Positions 20,649-29,094 of a stretch of 64,000 bases of DNA are shown in pieces. Within the stretch, counting starts at the first letter, position 1, and each line of letters opens with the position of its first letter. The notes under the pieces were generated by a model that was not told where the DNA came from, did not search any database, and saw only the letters and a program-made list of their open reading frames with translations. The DNA comes from Oerskovia flava. GTDB taxonomy: Bacteria; Actinomycetota; Actinomycetes; Actinomycetales; Cellulomonadaceae. The DNA is taken from assembly GCF_026163685.1 (NCBI RefSeq), contig NZ_JAOXSR010000010.1, positions 1 to 64,000 on the forward strand, read 5' to 3'. The position numbers and the translations under genes were made by a program.

Positions 20649-21541
20649 CGGGCGTCCGCTCCCCGACCCGCGCCCGTCGCAGCACCCGTGCTCGTCCCCG
20701 TGCCGGCGCCCGTGCCGTTGCCCGTGCCGTTGCCCGTGCCGTGCAACGACTCGCGCACGGCGCGGACGCGGTCGAAGAACGCCACGTCCTCGCGCAGGTC
20801 CTCGGACCGGTCCGCCGCGTCGCCGAGGGCGACGGAGACGATCTCCCGCACACGACCGGGGCGCGCGGACATCACGACGACGCGGTCCGAGAGGTACACG
20901 GCCTCGGGGATGGAGTGCGTCACGAAGACCACGGCGGCTCCCGTCTCGGCCCGCAGGCGCAGCAGCTCGGTCTGCATGTGCTCGCGCGTCATCTCGTCGA
21001 GAGCTCCGAAGGGCTCGTCCATGAGGAGCAGGCTCGGGCTCTCGGCCAGCGCGCGGGCGATCGCCACCCGCTGCTGCATCCCGCCCGAGAGCTGGTGCGG
21101 GTGGTGCTCCGCGAACTCCGCGAGACCGACCAGGTCGAGCAGCTCGCGCGCCCGGGCGCCGCGCGCCGCGCGGCCGGTCCCGTGCAGCTCGAGCGGGAGC
21201 TCGACGTTGGCCCGGACCGTCCGCCACGGCAGCAGGCCCGCCTGCTGGAAGGCGATGCCGTAGTCCTGGTTCTGACGCGCCGCGCGCGGGGTGCGCCCGA
21301 AGACCGTCAGCTCGCCCGCCGTCGGCTGGTCGAGGTCGGCGATCAGGCGCAGGAGCGTCGACTTGCCGCACCCGGACGGACCGATGAGGGCGACGAACTC
21401 CCCGGCGCGGACGGTCAGGTCGACTCCGGTGAGCGCGACGACCTCGCCGGAGCGCGAGTCGAACGTGCGGCTGACGCCGCGGGCCTCGACGGCCGGGGCC
21501 GCCGAGGCGCCCGGGCCGGTCGGTGGGTGGGTGGTGCTCAT
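20645..21541 (-). CDS. ABC transporter ATP-binding protein (NitT/TauT family)
   Basis: A 298-residue ATPase with Walker A GPSGCGKST, Q-loop FQQAGLLPWRTV, signature LSGGMQQRVAIARAL, Walker B LLLMDEPFGALD and switch His in VTHSIPEAV. It powers the pyrimidine importer. The last 35 residues are a low-complexity Gly/Thr/Asn tail encoded by a 12-bp tandem repeat and absent from usual family members. ATGA overlaps on both sides couple it to the two permeases. Confidence 0.93.
   Translation of the reverse strand: MSTTHPPTGPGASAAPAVEARGVSRTFDSRSGEVVALTGVDLTVRAGEFVALIGPSGCGKSTLLRLIADLDQPTAGELTVFGRTPRAARQNQDYGIAFQQAGLLPWRTVRANVELPLELHGTGRAARGARARELLDLVGLAEFAEHHPHQLSGGMQQRVAIARALAESPSLLLMDEPFGALDEMTREHMQTELLRLRAETGAAVVFVTHSIPEAVYLSDRVVVMSARPGRVREIVSVALGDAADRSEDLREDVAFFDRVRAVRESLHGTGNGTGNGTGAGTGTSTGAATGAGRGADAR
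20698..20745 (-). repeat. 12-bp tandem repeat at the 3' end of the ATPase gene
   Basis: Four consecutive 12-bp units close to CCGTGCCGTTGC (plus strand) at 20698, 20710, 20722 and 20734 encode the GTGN-type tail. The unit length preserves frame. Confidence 0.85.
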
Positions 21542-22395
21542 GAGACCTCCGAGACGCGGTAGCGGGCCAGGGCGAGGCCCACGAGGGCGCAGGCGCCGGC
21601 CGCGACGAGGCCGACGAGGACGGCGCCGGCGATGGGCGACCACTGCTTGGCGGGGTCGGCGCTCGCGCTCGCGCCGAACTCGACGATCATGCGGCCGACG
21701 CCGCCGCGCAGGCCGATGGAGACCTCGGCGACGACGGTGCCGACGACGGCGTTCGCGGCCGCCAGGCGCAGCGCGGGCAGCAGGTACGGCACGGCGGCGG
21801 GGGCCCGCAGCCGCCCGAAGGTGCGCCACCAGCCCACGCCGTAGGAGCGCATGAGGTCGAGGTGCACCGCGTCGGGCGACGAGAACCCGCGCAGCGCACC
21901 GACCGAGACCGGGAAGAACGCGAGGTAGGAGGCGATCACGGCGACCGACATCCAGTCCTGCCAGTCGAGCGCGCCGGTCTCCAGCTGCGACCCCCAGCGC
22001 CGCACGAGGGGTGCGAGGGCGATGAGCGGGACGGTCTGGCTGAGGACCACCCAGGGAAGGAGGGCCGAGGCGGCCGTGCGGAACCGTTGCATGACGGTCG
22101 CGACGAGCAGACCCACGACGACACCGACGACCCACCCGACGGCGGCCACGCCCAGCGTGAACGCCGAGGCCTGCAGGACGGCGAGCCACAGCGGCGGCGC
22201 ACCGGTCGCCGAGCTCACCGGTTCGAACGCCCGCGCGACCATGTCCCACAGGTGCGGCATCGCGACGTCGTTCGCGCGGGGCAGCACCGTGACGTCGCCG
22301 ACGACCACGCCGTCGTCGGGCGCGAGCAGCTTGTAGCCCTCCCACAGGAGGGCGAGCGCGAGCACCCCCGCGGCGCCCACGACGGCTCGTCTCAT
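21538..22395 (-). CDS. ABC transporter permease (NitT/TauT family)
   Basis: A 285-residue permease, longer than its partner because of an extra N-terminal periplasmic loop after the first helix. It has about six membrane segments and the coupling loop EVSIGLRGGVGRMIVEF. The ATG at 22395 overlaps the stop of the LLM gene (ATGA), and its own stop overlaps the ATPase start. Together with 19887-20648 it forms a heterodimeric channel. Confidence 0.9.
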   Translation of the reverse strand: MRRAVVGAAGVLALALLWEGYKLLAPDDGVVVGDVTVLPRANDVAMPHLWDMVARAFEPVSSATGAPPLWLAVLQASAFTLGVAAVGWVVGVVVGLLVATVMQRFRTAASALLPWVVLSQTVPLIALAPLVRRWGSQLETGALDWQDWMSVAVIASYLAFFPVSVGALRGFSSPDAVHLDLMRSYGVGWWRTFGRLRAPAAVPYLLPALRLAAANAVVGTVVAEVSIGLRGGVGRMIVEFGASASADPAKQWSPIAGAVLVGLVAAGACALVGLALARYRVSEVS

Positions 22396-23423
22396 GCGCT
22401 CGCCACCACCGGGGCCCGCATCGCAGGGATGACCCGCTCGCCGTAGGTGCGCAGCGTGCCCTCCTTGTTGTCGTGCTGGAGGTAGGCGGCGAACTGGGTG
22501 ACGCCGAGCTCGCGCAGCGCCTCGAGCTTGGCGACGTGCTCGCGCGGGGACCCGAGCACGCAGAACCGCTCGACGATCTCGTCGGGCACGAAGGCGGTGT
22601 GGGAGTTCCCGGCCCGGCCGTGCTCGTTGTAGTCGTAGCCCTCGCGGCCCGCGACGTAGTCGGTCAGCGCCTTGGGGATCGCGGAGTCCGAGCCGTAGCG
22701 CGCCACGATGTCCGCGACGTGGTTGCCGACCATGCCCCCGAACCAGCGGCACTGCTCGCGCATGTGCGCGCGCTCGGCCGGGGAGTCGCCGTCGCCCGTG
22801 TAGGCGGGCGCCGCCACGCAGAACGAGATGGCGTCCGGGTCCCTGCCGGCCTGCTCGGCGGAGTCCCGCACGGCCCGGATCATCCACGCGGCGATGTCCG
22901 GGTCGGCGAGCTGGAGGATGAACCCGTCCCCGACCTCGCCGGTCAGCGCGAGCGCCCGCGGACCGTACGCCGCGACCCACACCTCGAGGGCCGAGCCCAC
23001 GCTCCACGGGAACTGCACCGTGCGGTCGTTGACCTCCACCGACCGGGAGTTCGCCAGCTCACGGATGACGTGCACCGCGTCGCGCAGCGTCGCGAGGTTC
23101 GACGGACGCCCGTTGAGGGTGCGCACCGCCGAGTCCCCCCGCCCGATCCCGCAGACCGTGCGGTTGCCGAACATCTCGTTGAGCGTCGCGAACAACGACG
23201 CGAGGACGGTCCAGTCGCGCGTGGCCGGGTTGGTCACCATCGGGCCCACGACGATCTTGCGGGTCGCCGCCAGCATGGCGGAGTAGACGACGAACGGCTC
23301 CTCCCACAGCAGGTGGGAGTCGAACGTCCAGGCGTAGTCGAAGCCGTGGTTCTCGGCCTGCCGGGCGAGGTCGACGACGCGGGAGGCGGGCGGGTCGGTC
23401 TGCAGGACGACGCCGAAGTCCAT
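22392..23423 (-). CDS. LLM-class flavin/F420 oxidoreductase of the pyrimidine operon (TIGR03842-like)
   Basis: A 343-residue luciferase-like TIM barrel. It begins MDFGVVLQTDPPASRV, with AWTFDSHLLWEEPFV and TVCGIGRGDSAVRTLNGRP as strongest landmarks. It resembles the CPS_4088-type family of putative F420-dependent oxidoreductases, whose function is unknown and whose members recur beside dihydropyrimidinase genes (from memory). It is fixed inside the operon: 36 bp after dihydropyrimidinase and overlapping the permease. It lacks the size and context of RutA. It may act on a pyrimidine or a downstream product; cofactor FMN or F420 is undecided. Confidence 0.85.
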   Translation of the reverse strand: MDFGVVLQTDPPASRVVDLARQAENHGFDYAWTFDSHLLWEEPFVVYSAMLAATRKIVVGPMVTNPATRDWTVLASLFATLNEMFGNRTVCGIGRGDSAVRTLNGRPSNLATLRDAVHVIRELANSRSVEVNDRTVQFPWSVGSALEVWVAAYGPRALALTGEVGDGFILQLADPDIAAWMIRAVRDSAEQAGRDPDAISFCVAAPAYTGDGDSPAERAHMREQCRWFGGMVGNHVADIVARYGSDSAIPKALTDYVAGREGYDYNEHGRAGNSHTAFVPDEIVERFCVLGSPREHVAKLEALRELGVTQFAAYLQHDNKEGTLRTYGERVIPAMRAPVVASA

Positions 23424-23459
23424 GGGTGCTCCTTGAGGCGGGCGGACGAGGTACCGGGG

Positions 23460-24878
23460 TCAGACGAGGTACTGGGTCAGGTCGCGCTTGACGTAGCGCC
23501 CGTGGCCGACCCTGCCGACGAACTCGCCGCCGGTGACGAGGACGGTCCCGCGCGAGAGCACCGTGTCGACGTGCCCGTCGATCTCGAAGCCCTCCCAGGC
23601 GGAGTAGTCCATGTTCATGTGGTGGGTCTTGCCGAGGCCGATGCTCGTGTGCCCGGCCGGGTCGTAGATCACGATGTCGGCGTCGGCCCCCGGGGCGACG
23701 ACCCCCTTGCGGCCGTACATGCCGAACATCCGGGCGGGCGTGACGGAGCAGATCTCGACCCAGCGCTCGAGACTGATCCGACCGCTGACGACGCCCTGGT
23801 ACATGAGGTCCATCCGGTGCTCGACGGACCCGATCCCGTTGGGGATCTTCGAGAAGTCCCCGACGCCCATCTCCTTCTGGTCCTTCATGCAGAAGGGGCA
23901 GTGGTCGGTCGAGACGAGCTGCAGGTCGTTGGTCCGCAGCGCCTGCCACATGTGGTCCTGGTGGCCCTCCGCCCGCGAGCGCAACGGCGTCGAGCACACC
24001 CACTTGGCGCCCTCGAACCCGGGCGCCCCGAGCTGCTCCTCGAGCGAGAGGTACAGGTACTGCGGGCACGTCTCGCCGAAGACGTTCTGCCCCCGGTCGC
24101 GGGCGAGCGCGATCTGCTCGACCGCCTGCTTGGCGGACACGTGCACGACGTACAGGGGCGCGCCCGTGAGGTCGGCGAGCATGATCGCCCGCGACGTCGC
24201 CTCGGCCTCGGCCTGCCACGGGCGGGTGAGCCCGTGGAAGACCGGCGCGGTGTTCCCGGCGGCGAGCGCCTGCTGGACGAGGACGTCGATGACGGCGCCG
24301 TTCTCCGCGTGCATCATCATCAGCGCGCCGTTGTCGGCCGCCTTCTGCATCGCCCGCAGGATCTGCCCGTCGTCGGAGAGGAAGACCCCCTTGTAGGCCA
24401 TGAAGAGCTTGAAGCTGGTCACGCCCTCGGCGATGAGCTCGTCCATCGCGTGCAGGGAGGAGTCCTGCACGTCGGACAGGATCTGGTGGAAGCCGTAGTC
24501 GACGGCGCAGCTGCCCGCGGCCTTCTCGTGCCAGGCCGCGTACTGGTCGAGGACGTTCTGCTCGGGGTACTGCACGACGAAGTCGACGATCGTCGTCGTC
24601 CCGCCCCAGGCCGCGGCCGTCGTGCCGGTGGCGAAGGTGTCGGAGGCGGACGTGCCCCCGAACGGCATCTCCATGTGGGTGTGCGCGTCGACGCCACCCG
24701 GGACGACGTACTTGCCGGTCGCGTCGATGACCTGGTCGACGTGCGCGGCCAGGTCGACGCCGAGCGCGGTCGAGCCGGGCGCGAGGACCGCGGCCACCGT
24801 CTCGCCGTCGACGAGGACGTCGGCCGGCGCGCGGCCCGTGGCGTTGACGACGGTGCCGCCGCTGATGAGGGTCTTCAC
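23460..24878 (-). CDS. hydA: Dihydropyrimidinase / D-hydantoinase
   Basis: Hydrolyses 5,6-dihydrouracil (or dihydrothymine, hydantoins) to N-carbamoyl-beta-alanine. The 472-residue cyclic amidohydrolase shows the binuclear metal site: DAHTHMEMPFGG, the FMAYK lysine that becomes carboxylated, HAENG, VHVSAKQ and STDHCPF. The start is GTG 24878 with GGAGG six bases upstream; an upstream GTG at 24977 lacks support. It follows the ureidopropionase gene by 25 bp, so the two consecutive pathway enzymes are adjacent. Confidence 0.95.
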   Translation of the reverse strand: MKTLISGGTVVNATGRAPADVLVDGETVAAVLAPGSTALGVDLAAHVDQVIDATGKYVVPGGVDAHTHMEMPFGGTSASDTFATGTTAAAWGGTTTIVDFVVQYPEQNVLDQYAAWHEKAAGSCAVDYGFHQILSDVQDSSLHAMDELIAEGVTSFKLFMAYKGVFLSDDGQILRAMQKAADNGALMMMHAENGAVIDVLVQQALAAGNTAPVFHGLTRPWQAEAEATSRAIMLADLTGAPLYVVHVSAKQAVEQIALARDRGQNVFGETCPQYLYLSLEEQLGAPGFEGAKWVCSTPLRSRAEGHQDHMWQALRTNDLQLVSTDHCPFCMKDQKEMGVGDFSKIPNGIGSVEHRMDLMYQGVVSGRISLERWVEICSVTPARMFGMYGRKGVVAPGADADIVIYDPAGHTSIGLGKTHHMNMDYSAWEGFEIDGHVDTVLSRGTVLVTGGEFVGRVGHGRYVKRDLTQYLV

Positions 24879-24903
24879 GGGGGACCTCCGGGAGGGTGGC
24901 GGG

Positions 24904-25752
24904 TCAGGGGGCGACGACGGGGCCGTAGGCGTCCGGGCGGCGGTCACGGAAGAACTGCCAGCGCTCGCGCACCTCACGGATCTGGCCGAGGTCGAGGTCC
25001 CGCAGGACGAGCTCGTCCTCGCTCGACGACGCGACCTCGCCGACGTGGTTGCCGTCGGGTCCCACCGCGTAGGAGCTGCCGTAGAAGCTCACGGCCTCGT
25101 CCCCGTACTCGTTGTCCTCGCGCCCGACACGGTTGTTCGCGACGACGAAGTAGCCGTTGGCCGCGGCGGCGGCGGGCTGCTCGATCTCCCACAGCCGGTT
25201 GGAGACGCCGGGCGCGGTGGCGTTGGGGTTGAAGACGATCTCGGCCCCGTTCAGGGCGAGCACGCGCCAGCCCTCGGGGAAGTGCCGGTCGTAGCAGATG
25301 TTGACCCCGATGCGCCCGACGGCGGTCTCGAAGACCGGGTACCCGAGGTTGCCGGGACGGAAGTAGAACTTCTCCCAGAACTTCGGCAGGTGCGGGATGT
25401 GGTGCTTGCGGTACTTGCCGAGGTAGGTGCCGTCCGCGTCCACGACCGCCGCCGTGTTGTAGAGCACCCCGGGCTGGTCCTCCTCGTAGACGGGCAGGAC
25501 GAGCACGACCCCGAGCTCCTTGGCGAGCGCGGCGAAGCGCTCGACCGTCGGGCCGGGGACCGACTCGGCGTAGTCGTAGTAGGCGGTGTCCTGCGTGATG
25601 CCGAAGTACGGGCCGTAGAACAGCTCCTGGAACGCGACGACCTGTGCGCCGCGGGACGCGGCCTCGCGGGTCCAGCGCTCGTGGAGCGCGATCATCGACT
25701 CCTTGTCACCTGTCCAGCGTGCCTGGGTGAATGCAACGCGAACGACGCTCAT
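24904..25752 (-). CDS. Beta-ureidopropionase (N-carbamoyl-beta-alanine amidohydrolase), first copy
   Basis: A nitrilase-superfamily enzyme of 282 residues that releases beta-alanine, CO2 and ammonia from N-carbamoyl-beta-alanine. The Glu-Lys-Cys triad is visible in FQELFYGPYFG, KYRKHHIPHLP and NICYDRHFPEGW. It is the first gene of the pyrimidine operon; the ATG at 25752 has GGAGG four bases upstream. A paralogue at 29095-29937 differs at only about 36 of 280 positions. The promoter lies in the 185-bp gap shared with the divergent MocR gene. Confidence 0.94.
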   Translation of the reverse strand: MSVVRVAFTQARWTGDKESMIALHERWTREAASRGAQVVAFQELFYGPYFGITQDTAYYDYAESVPGPTVERFAALAKELGVVLVLPVYEEDQPGVLYNTAAVVDADGTYLGKYRKHHIPHLPKFWEKFYFRPGNLGYPVFETAVGRIGVNICYDRHFPEGWRVLALNGAEIVFNPNATAPGVSNRLWEIEQPAAAAANGYFVVANNRVGREDNEYGDEAVSFYGSSYAVGPDGNHVGEVASSSEDELVLRDLDLGQIREVRERWQFFRDRRPDAYGPVVAP

Positions 25753-25937
25753 GGGGCCTCCGGCGGATCTCGACGGGCAGGACCCGTCGGTGCGACTGAC
25801 GACTGTGCCGGCTCGACCGCCGACGAATGTGACTCTGCTGCGTGAACATTTCTGCGGCGTAACCGGGGGTTTCGGTCTCGGGTCCGTGCGTGTCGGCGGC
25901 GTAAACACTCCGGGACGGGGCCCTGCGAGGGGGCACC
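25753..25937. promoter_or_regulatory. Divergent promoter region with MocR-type direct repeats
   Basis: This gap separates the pyrimidine operon (minus) from the MocR gene (plus). The 9-bp sequence GCGGCGTAA occurs at 25854-25862 and again at 25896-25904 in the same orientation, exactly 42 bp apart (four helical turns). MocR/GabR-type dimers typically bind spaced direct repeats, so these are good candidates for the operator. The second copy sits 34-42 bp before the mocR start codon. Confidence 0.55.
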
Positions 25938-27302
25938 ATGAACCCCATGGAGCCCGTCGCAGCCACGTCCTCCCTCGCCTCGCAGGTGGTCGACCGCAGC
26001 CCGCGGGGCATCGCCGCGACCGTCGCGCGGCTGGTGCGGACCGGTGTCCTGGCGCCCGGCGACCGGTTGCCGACCGTGCGGGTGCTCGCGCACGAGCTCG
26101 GGGTGAGCCCGGCGACGGTGAGCGGCGCGTTCCAGGCGCTGTCCGCCGTCGGGCTGGTGGTCTCGCGCGGGCGGGCGGGGACGTACGTCCTCCCCGAGCC
26201 CTCGAGCTGGCTCCCGCCGCGCTACCGCTCGATGGCCCACCCGGCGCACGACGTTCCACGGCTCGACCTGTCCAGCGGCACGCCGGACCCCCAGCTCCTG
26301 CCGGTGCTGGGCCCCGCCCTCGCCCGGGCCGCGCAGCACGCGCCCGCGGCCCAGACGGGCAGCTACCTGGCGGCGCCGGTGCTCGACGCCCTCGAGGCCC
26401 TCCTGCGCGCGTCGTGGCCGTTCGCCCCGCAACGCGTCACCGTGGTCGACGGCGCGCTCGACGCGATGGGCCGCGCGCTCGACCAGGTGACGGGCTTCGG
26501 CGACCGGGTAGCGGTCGAGGACCCCGGGTTCCCGCCCGTGTTCGACCTCCTCGAGCAGATGGGTCTCGAGCGCGTCCCCGTCGAGCTCGACGAGCACGGC
26601 GTGCGGCCCACCGCGCTGGCCGCCGCCCTCGCCCAGGGGGTGCGCGCCGTCGTCCTGCAGCCGCGCGCGCACAACCCGACGGGCCGCAGCCTGTCCCCCA
26701 CACGAGCACGCGAGCTCGCCGCGCTGCTGCGCCGGCACGGGCCCGGGGTGGTCGTGATCGAGGACGACCACTCGGGGGAGATCGCCTCCGCGCGGGACGT
26801 GAGCCTCGGGACGTACCTGCCCGACCGCGTCGTGCACGTGCGCTCGTACTCCAAGTCGCACGGGCCGGACCTGCGCATCGCTGCGGTCGGGGGTCCCGCG
26901 ACCGTGCTCGACCCGATGGTCGCCCGCCGGATGCTCGGCCCCGGCTGGACGAGCCGGCTCCTGCAGCGGGTGCTCGCCGACCTGCTCACCGACTCCGCCG
27001 CGATCGCCGCCGTCGCGCACGCCCGCCGCCTGTACTTCGCGCGGCAGCGCACCCTCGTCGAGGCCCTCGCCGCCCACGGCGTGCAGGTGCGCGCCGGTGA
27101 CGGGGTGAACCTGTGGCTGCCGGTGCACGACGAGCGCACCGCCCTGGTCCGCCTGGAGGCGGCCGGCATCCGCGTCGCCCCCGGCGCACCGTTCCGGGCG
27201 CGGCGCACGGACAGCGCCGGGCACGTGCGGGTCACGGTCGGCCTGCTGCGCGACGACGCCGAGACCGTCGCCCGGGCGCTCGCCCTCGCGTCGGTCGCCT
27301 GA
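25938..27302 (+). CDS. MocR-family transcriptional regulator (GntR HTH plus aminotransferase domain)
   Basis: A 454-residue fusion. The N-terminal GntR winged helix (about 20-90) has DRLPTVRVLAHELGVSPATVSGAF. The rest is a fold-type I aminotransferase-like domain, with the PLP lysine in SYSKSHGPDLR and the AHNPTG motif. The family includes GabR and TauR, which sense omega-amino acids as PLP adducts. Divergent from a beta-alanine-producing operon, this one may sense beta-alanine; that is inference. GAGGGGG precedes the ATG at 25938. Confidence 0.93.
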   Translation: MNPMEPVAATSSLASQVVDRSPRGIAATVARLVRTGVLAPGDRLPTVRVLAHELGVSPATVSGAFQALSAVGLVVSRGRAGTYVLPEPSSWLPPRYRSMAHPAHDVPRLDLSSGTPDPQLLPVLGPALARAAQHAPAAQTGSYLAAPVLDALEALLRASWPFAPQRVTVVDGALDAMGRALDQVTGFGDRVAVEDPGFPPVFDLLEQMGLERVPVELDEHGVRPTALAAALAQGVRAVVLQPRAHNPTGRSLSPTRARELAALLRRHGPGVVVIEDDHSGEIASARDVSLGTYLPDRVVHVRSYSKSHGPDLRIAAVGGPATVLDPMVARRMLGPGWTSRLLQRVLADLLTDSAAIAAVAHARRLYFARQRTLVEALAAHGVQVRAGDGVNLWLPVHDERTALVRLEAAGIRVAPGAPFRARRTDSAGHVRVTVGLLRDDAETVARALALASVA

Positions 27303-27310
27303 GATGCACC

Positions 27311-27324
27311 CCGCCGGTCGGCGG
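27311..27324. terminator. Short hairpin between convergent genes
   Basis: CCGCC-GGTC-GGCGG forms a 5-bp stem with a 4-nt loop in the 27-bp space between the convergent mocR and molybdoenzyme stops. It is small and may only help termination. Confidence 0.35.
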
Positions 27325-27329
27325 CGGGC

Positions 27330-29006
27330 TCAGCCCACGCGCACCTCGACCGCGTGCCAGCCCGACGCCCCGTCGGGTGCGGGCGCGGCGACCTCGGAGG
27401 TCTGGACGGTGCCCTCGGCATCCGTCGCGCGGACGGTCAGCCGGTGCGTCCCCGGCGCCGCGTCCCAGCGGTAGAGCCACTGCCGCCACGTGTCGGCCGA
27501 GACGGTCTCGGCGAGCTCGGCCTGCGCCCAGTCACCGTCGTCGACGCGGACCTCGACACCCGCGACCCCGGTGTGCTGCGCCCACGCGACGCCGGCGACC
27601 ACCACCTGCCCCGCCTGCACGTCGGTCCGAGGGGTGTCGATGCGGGACGCGAGCTTGATCGGCCCCCGCTCCGACCACCCGCGGGTCGACCAGTACGCGA
27701 CGTCGTCGGCGAAGCGCGTGACCTTGAGCTCGGTGACCCACTTCGTGGCCGAGACGTACCCGTAGAGGCCCGGGACCACCAGGCGCGCCGGGAAGCCGTG
27801 CGCCAACGGCAGCGGCTCGCCGTTCATCCCCACGGCCAGCAGGCACTGGCGGTCGGGGTCGGTGAGCACCTCGAGCGGGGTGCTCGCGGTCCAGCCGTCG
27901 GCGCTCGTCGAGAGCACCATGTCGGCGCCCTCGCGCACGCCCGCACGCGCCAGGAGCTCACGCACCGGGTATCCCAGCCACAGGGCGTTGCCCACGAGGT
28001 CGCCCCCGACCGCGTTCGACACGCACGTCAGGGTCACGTGGTACTCCACCAGCGGCAGGTCCAGCAGCTCGTCGAACGTGATCTCGAGCGGCTGGTCCAC
28101 CATCCCGGTGATCTGCAACGTCCAGGTCTCGGGGTCGACCTGCGGCACCCGCAGCGCGGTGTCGATGCGGTAGAACTCGCCGTTCGGGGTGACGTACGGC
28201 GCCAGGCCCGGCACCCCGGTCTCCGCCCCCGCCGGCACCGCCGGCGCGGGGCTCGCGGCCCGGGGCAGGCGCAGCAGGTCGCGGGCGGACGTCGCCGCCC
28301 GCGCGCCCGCCGAGACCATCCGGGCGCCGGCGGCCACCAGCACGGCGGCGGCCGCCGACACCCCCGTCAGGGCCAGGAACCGGCGCCGGTCGACGAGCTC
28401 GCGCTCGCGCGCGGCGTCCAGGGGTGACTCCGCGGGTGCCGACGCCGGGAACCCCGTCGCTTCCACCCGCTCCCTCGCGCGCGCCTCGTCCCGCCACGCC
28501 CGCAGCCGCAGCACGACGAGGCGCAGGACCAGCGCCGCCACGACGACGCCGACGACGGTCGGCAGCGCCCACACCGGGCTCGCGCCGGGCCGGGTCGCGG
28601 CGACCAGCGCACCGACGGCGCCCACACCGAGCAGGAGCAGCGCGCCCGCCGGCGGCCGGCGCAGCTGGAGGGCACCGGCCAGGGCGGCACCCAGCGCGAG
28701 GACGACGACCATCGTGCCGAGGAGGACGGCCTTGTCCGCGGTGCCGAAGGTCGCGATCGCCCAGTCCTTGAGCCAGCCGGGAACCTGGTCGACGACGCCG
28801 GCCCCCGCCGCGAACAGCGGGCTGGCCGCCGGGGCGACGAGCGCGGCGACGACCTCGGCGACCGCGAACCCCACGAGCGCGGCCACGACGCCGGCACCGG
28901 CCGCCCACCCCGTGAAGGTGCGGCCGACGGTGCCCTGCCGGGCCGCGGTCCGGTCGGTCTGCGGCACCGGGCCGGGGTCCGCCGTCGGGCGGGGACTGTC
29001 GCTCAT
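27330..29006 (-). CDS. Membrane-anchored molybdopterin-dependent oxidoreductase (sulfite oxidase family)
   Basis: A 558-residue two-part protein. Residues 30-170 hold about five membrane segments. After a cytoplasmic stretch comes a Tat-like motif (RRRFLALTG) with one more hydrophobic helix. The exported catalytic part follows, with the molybdenum ligand Cys in LTCVSNAVGG, and then the sulfite-oxidase C-terminal dimerisation domain. The substrate is unknown; sulfite or another oxo-transfer substrate is possible. Fusion of the Mo domain to a membrane domain suggests electron delivery at the membrane. It is convergent with mocR. Confidence 0.88.
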   Translation of the reverse strand: MSDSPRPTADPGPVPQTDRTAARQGTVGRTFTGWAAGAGVVAALVGFAVAEVVAALVAPAASPLFAAGAGVVDQVPGWLKDWAIATFGTADKAVLLGTMVVVLALGAALAGALQLRRPPAGALLLLGVGAVGALVAATRPGASPVWALPTVVGVVVAALVLRLVVLRLRAWRDEARARERVEATGFPASAPAESPLDAARERELVDRRRFLALTGVSAAAAVLVAAGARMVSAGARAATSARDLLRLPRAASPAPAVPAGAETGVPGLAPYVTPNGEFYRIDTALRVPQVDPETWTLQITGMVDQPLEITFDELLDLPLVEYHVTLTCVSNAVGGDLVGNALWLGYPVRELLARAGVREGADMVLSTSADGWTASTPLEVLTDPDRQCLLAVGMNGEPLPLAHGFPARLVVPGLYGYVSATKWVTELKVTRFADDVAYWSTRGWSERGPIKLASRIDTPRTDVQAGQVVVAGVAWAQHTGVAGVEVRVDDGDWAQAELAETVSADTWRQWLYRWDAAPGTHRLTVRATDAEGTVQTSEVAAPAPDGASGWHAVEVRVG

Positions 29007-29094
29007 GCCCCTAGCGTGCGCCGTCGGCGCGTGGTTTGTCGCGTCCGGTACCGGACCGAGACGTGCCGGTCCGCGGGCCGCAGCCGGGGTGCCG

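Noticed and set aside
22473-25232. A 919-codon plus-strand frame across the LLM and dihydropyrimidinase genes
   Set aside because: Antisense to genes with complete catalytic motifs; no motif of its own.
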